Part shown: positions 42,001 to 50,413 of the stretch, one piece after another
Layout: each line of letters opens with the position of its first letter
Numbering within the stretch: position 1 is the first letter of the stretch
DNA from: JAJISK01 sp046759185
GTDB taxonomy: Archaea > Thermoplasmatota > Thermoplasmata > RBG-16-68-12 > JAJISG01
NCBI GenBank assembly: GCA_046759185.1
Contig: JBHIBO010000006.1
Span: 9,989 to 73,988 of the forward strand
Direction: 5' to 3'
Length of the DNA: 64,000 nt
Made by a program: the position numbers and the translations under genes
The notes under the pieces: model-generated
Told to the model about the DNA's origin: nothing
Seen by the model: the letters and a program-made list of their open reading frames with translations, nothing else
The model's database searches: none

Positions 42001-43357
42001 TCTGCAGCAGGCTCGGAAGGAGCTTGAGGAAGGCCAGTACCAGCAATCCCTCTCCAGTGCCATGAAGAGCGAGGCGCTCCTGGAGAAGATGGGGCTGCAG
42101 CGGGAGATCGCCCAGAACTCCCTCGAGACGGCCCGGGAGCGCATCCACGCCCTGCCCGCGGAAGTGGACCTCCTCAAGAAGCTCCTCAAGCAGGCGGAGG
42201 ATGCCTTCGAGGGCGGCGACTACGTGAAGGCCCTCGAAGTGGCGATCAACGCCAGCGACGAACTCGGCCGGGTCAAGGAAGAGTGGGAGGTCATGCACAT
42301 CTCGGAGGAGGTGGCCCTCCGCAACTTCAACGTGGCCGACACTCTGGGGCTGGACTGTTCCCAGCTCTCCCTGATACTGGAGGAAGCCAAGTCCGCCTCC
42401 CAGAACGCCGACATGGAGGGGGCCAAGGAGTCGTACGACCGGATGGCCACGGAGGCCTCCGGGATGGTCTCTACCTACCTCACGGACCTCCACGGCCAGG
42501 TGCGTAACGCCCGGGTCCTGAGTAGCCTCCTCGGCTGCGAGGTCGAGGGCCTGGACGATCGTCTATCGGAAGGCCTTGCCTACCTCGAGGAAGATCAGTT
42601 CGTGAGCGCCCACAATGTCCTCTCTGGTTCCCTGGTGGAGGTCGAGAAGGCCCTCCAGGAGAATGTGGAAGGCGTCATCGGGGAGGCTGAGGCAGCCCTC
42701 AATCACGCCGGCGAGCTCGGCGCGGACGTCGAGGCAGCAAGGAGCCGGATCGATGAAGCGAAGACAGCCCTGCAACAGAACGGCTACGAGGCGGCCGTCC
42801 GTGCGGCCCAGGAGGCACGGGAGTTCCTGGATTCCCTCGAAGCCTCCGCGAAGCGCTTCATGGAGGCCACTTCCGAGGCCCGTTCTCTCATCACCACGGC
42901 AAAAAAGTTCGGCATCGACGTGGCCGCCGCGGACGCGTCGCTGGAACAGGCCTTGGTCATGCGGGAGGGCAACCCACCAGCCGCCATGCGGTCCGCGGAG
43001 CGAAGCCTCGAGCAGGTCCAGGAGGCCCTCGACGCCTTCACGCCGACCCTCGAGATGGCCCTGAGCGTACCGGGGGCCACCGTGGGCAATGATGTCGAGG
43101 CGACCCTGAAGATCAAGAACACGAGCAAGGCCCTGGCCAAAGACCTGGAGGTTGCGGTGCTCGGCGACATCGAAGTGAAGGCCTTGGACGCGCCGGCATC
43201 GGTCCGAGCCAACGACGAAGTGTCCCTGTCCTTTACCCTCGTCTTCCCCTCCTCGGGAGAGGTCCCCGTCATGGTCAAGGTGGAGGCCAAACGACTCATC
43301 GACGACCAGGAATACGATTGGGAGCAGGTCTTTCAGGTTAAGGTGAAGGGGTCCTAA
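39050..43357 (+). CDS. Giant helical-repeat protein with C-terminal CARDB-like domain
   Basis: A 1435-residue protein, nearly all alpha-helical, made of about twenty imperfect units 60-75 residues apart. Each has a core like LLxxAkxALexGDYxxALxxAxEA; examples are LLSRARSALEGSEYEDALSHTEEA, LLLKGKTAFEGGEIERALEIARDA and LLKQAEDAFEGGDYVKALEVAINA. The units resemble single TPR-type hairpins joined by longer helices and would form a rod. Residues from about 1335 are beta-rich (GATVGNDVEATLKIKNTSKAL, SSGEVPVMVKVEAKR), like CARDB/Ig adhesion-type domains. No signal peptide or membrane helix is seen. TTG 39050 is preferred to TTG 39020. Its position behind smc-scpA-scpB suggests a structural role near the chromosome, which is an inference. 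Confidence 0.85.
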   Translation: MSGYLRHIELSRQLEEKAKEASQNRKHADERIKQLEGLISDAKKVDCKVADSEELLAQANSAMAAKDYKLALEKTQEGEDKAKAAFIQETNSVIEASESFIALLQRAEVESSEFEGLLGSAREALEKGNFREGVETARRGWTKLEKTLNEHLSASFSSVQTRVLAAKAMEKDTAMAEDLLSRARSALEGSEYEDALSHTEEALDILGRELGYELENEEKVVLELLQAGRALKAEVGKAEGYLKKSKTELEGGDYQKSFNYLKQARVEAERQLQKGFESGKANLQEPIEEAKKLGIDVTEAEALGEEAMKAAKAEDYGRASDLLREGVQGLENAKFRMVLETISASRPKFLRAKEMNVDIDATMEIFNKAREKLQEGKHTDALYYAEKGNEELDKLVGELDAAAERTQQLETEIASFAEQGLDFSGVQGLLNEAKKKLAEGNTKAWGAELAKVEKGLGKARSDRCREMLEEVQFIVTLGEKIGLDLDEATAGIQECSQLLKSNEVNQALTEATKLQQKTEARITSHFRAQVETLKDALPATPAAGEVSELLLKVETTLDVRDYGTAARLAEEAEEKAGGLSEAYAALAVEGLQAAQALATEHDLKIDGLRETYLAAKEAMEKGEMPALFQQIESVRGVLTHLTQRAFDEVKARVIEARNAGIDIAKEKEFLKAAKEAITSGDLFQGLIELRDCDISAKAHLDAFQKVRDTMGAAAVLVAEGKKKDIDMTRAVELLLKGKTAFEGGEIERALEIARDARAEAEKAISVLNVNDRLQAAEESLALAEAQDVDVEPWVGLLARSKRALDHGDFREAVELAMEVEAQTRAGVLNGVNGRVARSESMLEKVQVPAQEIGGLQKALKDIKALLEGGDLKTASERSAEVLSQTETMAETYEEILQDRKEAETLIADLQALSIKVSGPEKLLNKAGKALKEGRLPAAKQFAGEALGQLAKDRRESIERMIKGFEASAAKAQKEGVATADADALLQQARKELEEGQYQQSLSSAMKSEALLEKMGLQREIAQNSLETARERIHALPAEVDLLKKLLKQAEDAFEGGDYVKALEVAINASDELGRVKEEWEVMHISEEVALRNFNVADTLGLDCSQLSLILEEAKSASQNADMEGAKESYDRMATEASGMVSTYLTDLHGQVRNARVLSSLLGCEVEGLDDRLSEGLAYLEEDQFVSAHNVLSGSLVEVEKALQENVEGVIGEAEAALNHAGELGADVEAARSRIDEAKTALQQNGYEAAVRAAQEAREFLDSLEASAKRFMEATSEARSLITTAKKFGIDVAAADASLEQALVMREGNPPAAMRSAERSLEQVQEALDAFTPTLEMALSVPGATVGNDVEATLKIKNTSKALAKDLEVAVLGDIEVKALDAPASVRANDEVSLSFTLVFPSSGEVPVMVKVEAKRLIDDQEYDWEQVFQVKVKGS

Positions 43358-43392
43358 GGCCCCTGACCTCCCGGTGTCCCTACGTGGGCGTC

Positions 43393-44919
43393 CTAGGTGA
43401 GCATCGGCCCAATTGCCTTCTCGACGGCTTTCACGATCTTGCCTTCTTCGAGGAGGGCCGTGATCGCCTCGATGTCCGGCGCGAGGGGGCGATCTTCCAC
43501 GATGGCTGGAACATGCTGGCGCAGCAAACGGTAGGCTGTGCGAACGCCCTTGCCCGGCTCCAGTGACTCCTCGAATTCCAGCCCCTGTGCCGCGCACAAG
43601 TATTCGATGCCCAGCAGTGTGCGGACGTTTCGAATGATCTGAAACAGCTTCTCCCCCGCCAGGGGACCCATGGGGACAAAATCCTCCTGGTTGGCGGAGG
43701 TGGGAATGGAATCAACCGACGCGGGATGCGCGAGGACTTTGTTCTCTGAGGCCAGGGCTGCCGCGGTGTATTGCGACAGCATCAACCCGGAGCGGAGACC
43801 GGACCTGCGGGTCAGGAAAGGAGGAAGCCCGCTGAGGCTGCCGTCCAGGAGGCGGGCGATCCGTCGCTCGGAGTAGGTTCCCAGGGTACAGAGGGCAATC
43901 GCCAAGAAGTCCATCGTGAAGGCGAGGGGCTGACCGTGGAAGTTCCCGCCCGACAGGGATTCTCCGTCCTCCGGAAAGAGGAGGGGGTTGTCCGTGGCCG
44001 CGTTCACTTCCACACCCAGGACCGCCTCCGCCTGGCGTATCACATCCAGTACCGCGCCCAAGACCTGGGGCATGCAACGCAGGGTGTAGGGATCCTGCAC
44101 CTTGTGGGGACCCGGATGGGAGGGGATGACTTCGCTGCCCTGGAGAGTCTGGAGGAGGTCCCGGGCCGTGGCCACCTGACCGGGGTGGGGTCGAAGAGCG
44201 TGGATCCGGGGATCGAACGGGCGGGATGAGCCCTTCAGGGCTTCGAAGCTCATTGAGGCGGCGATGAGGGCATCCTTGAGCATGGCCACGCCATCGTGGA
44301 CGGCCAGACATCCGTATGCCGCCATGAGCGAGGTTCCGTTGATCAGGGCGAGACCTTCCTTGGGGCGCAACTCCACGGCCTCCAGGCCCGCTTCCCTCAG
44401 GGCCCGCTCCCCTGCGAGCCGCTGGCCCTCGTAGGAAGCCTCTCCTTCGCCGATCATGACCAGGGTCATGTGAGCGAGCGGGGCCAGATCCCCGCTGGCA
44501 CCCACGGATCCCTTTCGTGGAACAAGGGGATGGACGCCCTCGTTAAGCATCTGACAGAGCAGTTCCACGAGAACGGGCCGGACCCCCGAGTGGCCCTTCG
44601 CGAGCCCGTTGGCTCGCAAAACCATCATAGCTCGCAGCACGTCCTCCCGCAGGGGCTCGCCGGCGCCAGCCGCATGACTCCGCGCGATGTTGCGCTGCAG
44701 CTGGCGAAGATCATCCCCCGGGATCGTCACGTTGGCCAATTCGCCAATGCCCGTTGTAACGCCATACGCGACGCGAGCGTCCCGGCCGATTTCCACCACG
44801 AGCTGTCGGGAGGCTTCCATCTTTTCAATCGCTGAGGGCGAAATCGTGACCTCGCCATACTCTCTGGCGACCTTCACGACGGCCTCGAGCGTGAGGCTCT
44901 CCCCGTCAAGAACCACCAT
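43393..44919 (-). CDS. hutH: Histidine ammonia-lyase
   Basis: Deaminates histidine to urocanate, the first step of histidine breakdown. The 508-residue length and motifs match. VAYGVTTGIGELANV is near residue 50. The MIO cofactor triad Ala-Ser-Gly lies in GSVGASGDLAPLAHM near 137. INGTSLMAAYG, QDPYTLRCMPQVLG and SGGNFHGQPLAF follow, and SANQEDFVPMG is near 410. No other hut genes lie beside it. The ATG follows a TTATTAAC box at 44949-44957 by about 30 nt. Tyrosine- or phenylalanine-specific relatives exist, but the H-lyase-type motifs fit best. Confidence 0.93.
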   Translation of the reverse strand: MVVLDGESLTLEAVVKVAREYGEVTISPSAIEKMEASRQLVVEIGRDARVAYGVTTGIGELANVTIPGDDLRQLQRNIARSHAAGAGEPLREDVLRAMMVLRANGLAKGHSGVRPVLVELLCQMLNEGVHPLVPRKGSVGASGDLAPLAHMTLVMIGEGEASYEGQRLAGERALREAGLEAVELRPKEGLALINGTSLMAAYGCLAVHDGVAMLKDALIAASMSFEALKGSSRPFDPRIHALRPHPGQVATARDLLQTLQGSEVIPSHPGPHKVQDPYTLRCMPQVLGAVLDVIRQAEAVLGVEVNAATDNPLLFPEDGESLSGGNFHGQPLAFTMDFLAIALCTLGTYSERRIARLLDGSLSGLPPFLTRRSGLRSGLMLSQYTAAALASENKVLAHPASVDSIPTSANQEDFVPMGPLAGEKLFQIIRNVRTLLGIEYLCAAQGLEFEESLEPGKGVRTAYRLLRQHVPAIVEDRPLAPDIEAITALLEEGKIVKAVEKAIGPMLT

Positions 44920-44948
44920 CCGACTACCGCCATCTCATGGCTGGGTGG

Positions 44949-44957
44949 GTTAATAAA
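44949..44957 (-). promoter_or_regulatory. TATA box of hutH
   Basis: Reading on the minus strand, TTTATTAAC lies 30-38 nt before the hutH ATG, giving a leader of about ten bases or fewer. The rest of 44958-45147 holds a second box (ATCTTAAAAG, 45064-45073) for the plus-strand surface-protein gene. Confidence 0.55.
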
Positions 44958-45147
44958 TCCAATAAAAAGCGAGGAACGACGATTGGGCGAGAGTTCAGGA
45001 GACGCTCGCCGTCGAAATCACACTTGTATGGTCACCGCCCTCTTCTGGTAACGTCTGGGACAAATCTTAAAAGGCTGGGGAATCTCGAAACCAGAGTTAC
45101 CTCCTCGCCGCCTGCAAGGGCTCCTTGAGAGGAAACGGGGGACTGTC

Positions 45148-47124
45148 ATGCGAAGTGTTGCTCTGGTCATCGTCGTCTTCTCCCTCCTAGCTGCAGGGAT
45201 CGGCATGATCGGGGCCCTGGCCGTGCCCTCGGCACCGGGGAACCTGGTTGCGACTGCGGGAGTCGGCCAGATCAGCCTTTCGTGGCAGTCGGCCTCCTCT
45301 GAGCCAGGGTACCCCGTCACGAATTACCGGGTCTTCCGGGGCACGGCCCCAGGAACCGCCGTATTCCTCGCCAATGCCGGGACCTCCCTCTCCTACACGG
45401 ACAACGCCGTGATGGCCGGCCAGACCTACTACTACCAGGTGAGTGCCGTGAACGGGTTCGGCGAGGGTCCACGGTCCAACGAAGACTCCGCAACGCCGAC
45501 CGCGCCGACCGCACCCAGCCCGCCCCGGAACCTCGTGGCAACCGCGGGCGTCGGCCAGGTCGGCCTTATGTGGTTGGCGCCCCTCTCCGACGGCGGATCC
45601 CCCATCACGAATTACCGGGTCTTCCGGGACACCGCCCCGGGCGCCGCTATATTCTTCGCCAATACCGGGACCTCCCTCTCCTATACCGACACGGCCGTGA
45701 TGGCCGGCACGACGTACTACTACCAGGTGCGTGCCAACAACACGATCGGGGAGAGTCCAGCGTCGAACGAAGACTCCGCCACGCCGACGGCGACGGTGAC
45801 CGTACCCAGCGCGCCCCAGAACCTCGTCGCGACCACGGGCGTCGGCCAGGTCGACCTCACGTGGGACGCGCCGTTCTCCGACGGCGGATCCCCCATCACG
45901 AACTACCGGGTGTTCCGGGGCACCGCTCCAGGAACCGCCGTTTTCCTCGCGGATGCTGGCAGCTCCCTCTCCTATGCCGACACGGCCGTGACGACGGGCC
46001 AGACCTACTACTACCAAGTGAGCGCGGAGAACGCCGTCGGAGAGGGCCCATCATCCAGCGAAGCGGTCGCCATGACGGAAGTCGCGATTCAGATTCTCGC
46101 CCCAAGGGCAGGCCAGACGATCAGCACTCTCGGGTTCCGCCTTCAGGTATCCGTGACCAACTTTGTGTTAGATCCTGTCTCCATCGGCCAGGCTGATAAT
46201 CCTGGTCATGGTCACTACCATGTCTGGGTGAACGACACGTTCACAGGAATGCTGTCCGGGGACCCGATCGTGGACCTCTCAGACTTTCCGGTGGGTCCGA
46301 TGAAGCTGGGCGTGGAGTTGGTTACGAACATGCACGCGTCCCTGTCGCCGCCCGCATGGCACAACATATCGGTAACCGTGGCGGCCCCGTCGATCGCCCT
46401 CACTCGTCCGGTAAACGGCGGCTCGGTCAGCACCCTAGGAGCGCAGTTCAGGGTCGCTGTGCAGGGCTTCGACCTGGATAACCAGAACTTGGGTGGCAAT
46501 CCCATCCCGGGCCACGGCCACTACCACGTCTTCGTCGACGGCACCTTCACGGGCACTACTCCTACGGAGCCGAGCTTCTCGATTCCCTCCTTCACCCCAG
46601 GTTCCCACATCGTCAAGGTCGATCTCCGAACGAACGACCACCAGCTTCTTTCACCGACCGTCGAGGATATGATTACTGTGACGGCGGCTGATCCCAGCAT
46701 CTCGATCGTGGAGCCGTCCGCGGGTTCGACCGTTGGGCCGGTGGTGTTCCTGCGCGTGCAAATTGCGGGCTTCACCCTTGACCCCGAGAGCGTCGGGCAG
46801 GTAAGCGTCCCTGGAAGGGGTCACTACCATGTCACCATCGACGGGACGACGATTGATTTCATGGTTACGGGGCTCATCTACGCAGTGACAGACCTGGCAG
46901 AAGGCCAGCACACCATCAGCGTCTCATTGCACAACAACGATCACAGCGCCGTGACTCCCGAAGTCAGTGATGAGGTGACCGTAACCGTGGCCGCTCCGGC
47001 ACCGCCACCCGCGGGCATCGACTCCGCGCTCTTCGCCGGCACCACCATCGGACTCATCGCCCTCCTCATCGTCGTGGCCGTCGGGCTGTTCCTGTGGGGT
47101 CGTAAGGGCCGCCAGGCTCCCTGA
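45148..47124 (+). CDS. Surface protein with three FnIII and three GHYHV modules
   Basis: A 658-residue exported protein. A signal or anchor helix (VALVIVVFSLLAAGIGMIGALA) is followed by three fibronectin type III domains at about 27-120, 123-216 and 220-312 (each VPSAPxNLVAT...YRVFRGTAPGTAVF...TYYYQVSA). Three beta modules at about 313-412, 413-512 and 513-615 each contain [HR]GHYHV-x-[VI]-[ND]-[DG]-T, near residues 352, 454 and 556, exactly 102 residues apart. A C-terminal membrane helix (ALFAGTTIGLIALLIVVAVGLFLW) and KGRQAP tail anchor it. The repeated His cluster suggests metal binding, which is not proven. ATG 45148 has a TATA box about 75 nt upstream. Confidence 0.85.
   Translation: MRSVALVIVVFSLLAAGIGMIGALAVPSAPGNLVATAGVGQISLSWQSASSEPGYPVTNYRVFRGTAPGTAVFLANAGTSLSYTDNAVMAGQTYYYQVSAVNGFGEGPRSNEDSATPTAPTAPSPPRNLVATAGVGQVGLMWLAPLSDGGSPITNYRVFRDTAPGAAIFFANTGTSLSYTDTAVMAGTTYYYQVRANNTIGESPASNEDSATPTATVTVPSAPQNLVATTGVGQVDLTWDAPFSDGGSPITNYRVFRGTAPGTAVFLADAGSSLSYADTAVTTGQTYYYQVSAENAVGEGPSSSEAVAMTEVAIQILAPRAGQTISTLGFRLQVSVTNFVLDPVSIGQADNPGHGHYHVWVNDTFTGMLSGDPIVDLSDFPVGPMKLGVELVTNMHASLSPPAWHNISVTVAAPSIALTRPVNGGSVSTLGAQFRVAVQGFDLDNQNLGGNPIPGHGHYHVFVDGTFTGTTPTEPSFSIPSFTPGSHIVKVDLRTNDHQLLSPTVEDMITVTAADPSISIVEPSAGSTVGPVVFLRVQIAGFTLDPESVGQVSVPGRGHYHVTIDGTTIDFMVTGLIYAVTDLAEGQHTISVSLHNNDHSAVTPEVSDEVTVTVAAPAPPPAGIDSALFAGTTIGLIALLIVVAVGLFLWGRKGRQAP
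45237..46074 (+). repeat. Three tandem ~288-bp coding repeats (FnIII modules)
   Basis: The FnIII units are also similar at DNA level. The stretch ATCACGAATTACCGGGT and its flanks recur near 45317, 45604 and 45895, and TACTACTACCAGGTG near 45426, 45714 and 46004. The spacing of 287-291 bp shows recent duplication or gene conversion. Such repeats can change in number by slippage or recombination. Confidence 0.75.
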
Positions 47125-47441
47125 TCGTCGAGACGGCAGCTGCCCAGGCCGTGTTTCCCCGGCCAAGAACACGCAGCCCGCACAACACTGTTAGCTCACC
47201 GGCCTCCGCTGGGGCTTCGTTCGTCCCTCGCCCTCGGGCCGTTGCACAGGCAGTCGCGACCACGCTCTCCGACAAGGCTATTCCAACCCTCGCATGGTCT
47301 CCGACCTCCGAGGAGGACGGATCTCGGTCTCACTCGCCGTGTTGAGCCGGGGAATGAGGTCCGACTCCCTCCGTAGGTGAGGACGGTTTCTCCATGCCAT
47401 ACATGAAAACGTATATCCCGCCCGGCGTTGAGAGACCCGCC
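47125..47441 (+). other. Intergenic region with the rnz promoter
   Basis: 317 bp without a convincing gene. Open frames here have no family resemblance and I see no tRNA or RNase P signature. The 3' end carries CGTATATCC at 47410-47418, 24 nt before the RNase Z ATG, so the rnz mRNA is probably leaderless. Confidence 0.5.
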
Positions 47442-48377
47442 ATGCAGATTGCCTTTCTGGGCACGAGCGGCAGCATGCCCTCCCCCCACCGAAACGTCTC
47501 CGCCATCGCCATCAAACGCGAGGGGGAGATCATCCTCATGGACTGCGGCGAGGGAACCCAGCGGCAGTTCATGCTGAGCAAGCTCTCCTTCATGCAGGTC
47601 TCCCGGATCCTCCTCAGCCACTTCCACGGGGACCACTTCCTCGGCCTCCCAGGCCTCGTCATGACCATGTCCCTGAACGATCGGAGCGAACCCCTCGAGA
47701 TCTACGGACCCACCGGCACCGTGCGGACGGTCCGGGCCCTCTTGGACATCAACCTCTTCAGGCCGACCTTCGAGACCCGGGTCCGGGACCTCGAACCCGG
47801 GGATGAGGTGGACTGCGGGGACTACTGGATCAAGGTGACCGATTCTCCTCACCTCGTGCCCTGCCTCACCTTCGCCCTCGAGGAGAAGCCGCGGCCCGGG
47901 CGTTTCCACCTGGAAAAGGCCCAGGCCATCGGCATCCCGGAAGGCCCCCTCTACCGCCGGCTCCAGCAAGGGCAAGCCATCGAGTGGAAGGGGAAACACG
48001 TCGCCCCCCAGGACGTCATGGGCCCACCCCGCCGCGGCCGGAAGATCGTCTACACCGGTGACACGCGTCCCAACGAGGGCCTCATCCCCTTCGCCCGGGA
48101 TTGCGATGTCCTCATCCATGATGCCACGGTGGAGTCCACCCTGGAGGAGCAGGCCAACGAGTATGGCCACTCCTCGGCCCGCCAAGCGGCGGAGATCGCC
48201 AAGCGGTCCGGGGTCGACATCCTCTTTCTGACGCACATCAGCCCACGCTACGGAGACCCCGAGGCCATCGAGGCGGATGCCCAGACCGTCTTCCCCCGCT
48301 CCCACGTCGCCCAAGACTTCATGGAGTACAAAGTACCCCTCCCGGACGGGGAGGGACCGCCTCAGAAAGAGCTATAA
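47442..48377 (+). CDS. rnz: Ribonuclease Z
   Basis: The tRNA 3'-processing endonuclease, 311 residues of the metallo-beta-lactamase fold. Seen motifs are IAFLGTSGSMPSPHRN, LMDCGEGTQRQF, the zinc motif LLSHFHGDHFLGLPGL near residue 65, the exosite-like arm near 150-190, IVYTGDTRPNE (Asp ligand), ATVESTLEEQANEYGHSSA and LFLTHISPRY (last His). ATG 47442 is chosen over 47394 because the TATA box at 47410 lies between them. It works upstream of the CCA enzyme on CCA-less tRNA precursors. Confidence 0.96.
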   Translation: MQIAFLGTSGSMPSPHRNVSAIAIKREGEIILMDCGEGTQRQFMLSKLSFMQVSRILLSHFHGDHFLGLPGLVMTMSLNDRSEPLEIYGPTGTVRTVRALLDINLFRPTFETRVRDLEPGDEVDCGDYWIKVTDSPHLVPCLTFALEEKPRPGRFHLEKAQAIGIPEGPLYRRLQQGQAIEWKGKHVAPQDVMGPPRRGRKIVYTGDTRPNEGLIPFARDCDVLIHDATVESTLEEQANEYGHSSARQAAEIAKRSGVDILFLTHISPRYGDPEAIEADAQTVFPRSHVAQDFMEYKVPLPDGEGPPQKEL

Positions 48378-48420
48378 GAATCCCGTGCCTTGAGCGCGAT
48401 AACCTCCTGGGGGACCCTCC

Positions 48421-49617
48421 GTGGGCAGGAACATCATCGTCGAGGACGTCGGTCACACGCCCGTCGAGCGTCAGTACAGCGAGATAGTGGAGCGCAAGGG
48501 CGTCGGGCACCCTGACACGATCGCCGACGCCATTGCCGAGGCCGTCTCTCGGTCCCTCTCCCAGATGTACCTGGATCGCTTCGGGCGGATTCTCCATCAC
48601 AACACGGACGAGGTGCAGATCGTGGGCGGCCAGTCAGCACCCGAGTTCGGGGGTGGCGATGTCCTAGAGCCCGCGAAGATCATCCTGGTGGGCCGGGCGA
48701 CCACGGAGGTGAACGGGCAACGCTTGCCCTTCCGGTCCGCGGCGGTGAAGGCGGCCAAGGAGTACCTGCGCCGGAACTGCACCCAGCTGGACGTGGACAC
48801 GGACGTAACCATCGATTGTCTCATCGGCCGCGGATCGGTGGACCTGCGCAAGCTCTACGATACGCAAAAGCACCTCTCCAACGATACGTCCTTTGGCGTG
48901 AGCTACGCGCCGCTGAGCGATACGGAACGCCTCGTCATGGGTACGGAGGAGTTCATCAACGGCCCCCTGAAGAACGACCTTCCCGAGGTGGGTCACGACA
49001 TCAAGGTCATGGGCGTACGCCGGGGGAACGAGATTCGCCTGACCATCGCGGCGGCCATGGTGGACCGGCACATTCCCGACCAGAGTCACTACATCAGCGC
49101 CGTCGAGGAGTTGACGGACCATGTCCAAGACCATGCTCCCAAGATCACGGACAAGAACGTCACGGTGAACGTGAACACGGGGGACAACTACGACGCCGGC
49201 CTGTTCTACCTGACGGTGACGGGCCTCTCCATGGAGAACGGGGACGATGGGTCCGTCGGGCGGGGGAACCGCGTCAACGGCCTCATCACGCCCTACCGAC
49301 CCATGAGCATGGAGGCGGTGGCGGGGAAGAACCCCGTGACCCACGTCGGCAAGCTCTACAACGTCCTGGCTCGGGAGTTGGCCCAGAAGATCTACGAGGA
49401 GGCCGGCGGGAACGTCGAGGAAGTCCACCTCCGCATCGTCTCCCAGATCGGGAAACCCATCGACTACCCCCAGGCGGCGTCCGCGCAGCTGCTCATGGCG
49501 GATGGGGTCCACATCTCGAAGGTCAAGGACGATGCGGAGCGGCTCATCGACGAGGGGTTGAGTCGCATCTCCGACCTCACAATGCGTTTCGTGAAGGGGG
49601 AAGTCCTGGTCTACTAG
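48421..49617 (+). CDS. mat: Archaeal S-adenosylmethionine synthetase
   Basis: Makes AdoMet from methionine and ATP. The 398-residue archaeal type, unrelated in detail to bacterial MetK, shows VERKGVGHPDTIADAIAEAVS near residue 25. It then has HHNTDEVQIVGGQSAPEFGGG near 60, NVNTGDNYDAGLFYLTVTGLSMENGDDGSVGRGNR (in two parts) and THVGKLYNVLARELAQKIYEE near 305. GTG 48421 is the start that gives the family N-terminus. A CTATAAG box at about 48372-48378 precedes it. AdoMet feeds the several methyltransferases in this window. Confidence 0.96.
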   Translation: MGRNIIVEDVGHTPVERQYSEIVERKGVGHPDTIADAIAEAVSRSLSQMYLDRFGRILHHNTDEVQIVGGQSAPEFGGGDVLEPAKIILVGRATTEVNGQRLPFRSAAVKAAKEYLRRNCTQLDVDTDVTIDCLIGRGSVDLRKLYDTQKHLSNDTSFGVSYAPLSDTERLVMGTEEFINGPLKNDLPEVGHDIKVMGVRRGNEIRLTIAAAMVDRHIPDQSHYISAVEELTDHVQDHAPKITDKNVTVNVNTGDNYDAGLFYLTVTGLSMENGDDGSVGRGNRVNGLITPYRPMSMEAVAGKNPVTHVGKLYNVLARELAQKIYEEAGGNVEEVHLRIVSQIGKPIDYPQAASAQLLMADGVHISKVKDDAERLIDEGLSRISDLTMRFVKGEVLVY

Positions 49618-49633
49618 GCCAGAGGCCTGGACC

Positions 49634-50326
49634 CTAGGCTGCTTCCGCGAGGAAATCGCGGACCTTGCGAAGAACGCCTTGGAAGGACTCCCGACTCAGG
49701 AGTCCCGTGTTCGTATTCCTCGGGCTCGGATGGTACGACGCGAATAGGACGGGCGTGTCCGATTTGAACTCGTAGACCCCACCGTGCTGGAACTTGAACT
49801 GCCCCTTGCGAATGCCGAACCGTTTGGCCAGGTAACGGGCGGACGCGTTGAACGCGAGGTGCCCAAGAGCGAGAATCGCTCGCGGGTCCAGAAGATCCAT
49901 CTCCTCCAGGAAGTAGGCCCCACAATTCTGAATCTCGTTAGCGACGGGGCGGTTGTCAGGAGGCACGCACCGGACGGCCGCCGTCATGTACGCGTCGCGA
50001 AGGCGAAGACCATCCTCTCGGCTCTCTGAGGTGGGCTGGTTCGCAAATCCCGCCTCGTGGAGGCCTCGCATGAGGAAGGCTGCGCTGGGGTCCCCCGTGA
50101 AAATCCGGCCTGTTCGGTTGCCCCCGTGGGCCGCGGGAGCCAATCCGACGATGACCAGGGAGGCATCCGAGTCCCCAAACCCGGGCACGGGACGGCCCCA
50201 ATAGGTCCAACCCTCATAGGCTCGCCGTTTCTTCTCAGAAATCTCCTGCCGGAAGCCCACGAGGCGGGGACAGCGAGTGCAGGTCACGATCCGCTCGCGC
50301 AGTTTCTCGAGGCCTGTGGCGTCCAC
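49634..50326 (-). CDS. Uracil-DNA glycosylase, family 5-like (UDGb)
   Basis: A 230-residue Fe-S uracil-DNA glycosylase. TCTRCPRLVGFRQE near residue 15 and later cysteines (RCVPPDNRPVANEIQNC) form the [4Fe-4S] site. GLAPAAHGGNRTGRIFTGD near 70 is the motif A of family 5, with Ala instead of the Asn/Asp of other families. SYHPSPRNTN near 195 is motif B. It removes uracil and hypoxanthine from DNA, important in hot or GC-rich genomes. GTG 50326 gives the family start; the longer frame to 50551 crosses the glyA promoter. Confidence 0.92.
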   Translation of the reverse strand: MDATGLEKLRERIVTCTRCPRLVGFRQEISEKKRRAYEGWTYWGRPVPGFGDSDASLVIVGLAPAAHGGNRTGRIFTGDPSAAFLMRGLHEAGFANQPTSESREDGLRLRDAYMTAAVRCVPPDNRPVANEIQNCGAYFLEEMDLLDPRAILALGHLAFNASARYLAKRFGIRKGQFKFQHGGVYEFKSDTPVLFASYHPSPRNTNTGLLSRESFQGVLRKVRDFLAEAA

Positions 50327-50413
50327 GGGTATCGAGCGGTTGGGAGGGACAAAAGGCTTCGCCACGGACGGTCGGAGGTTTTTACCAGAACGGCCTCTAC
50401 CGTCGGGGAGTGC

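Noticed and set aside
45237..46074. Repeat array as a CRISPR or satellite
   Set aside because: The repeats are 288 bp, in frame and code for FnIII domains; there are no short regular repeats with unique spacers.
47125..47441. RNase P RNA or another large ncRNA
   Set aside because: The stretch is about the right size for RNase P RNA, but I could not find its conserved core sequences.
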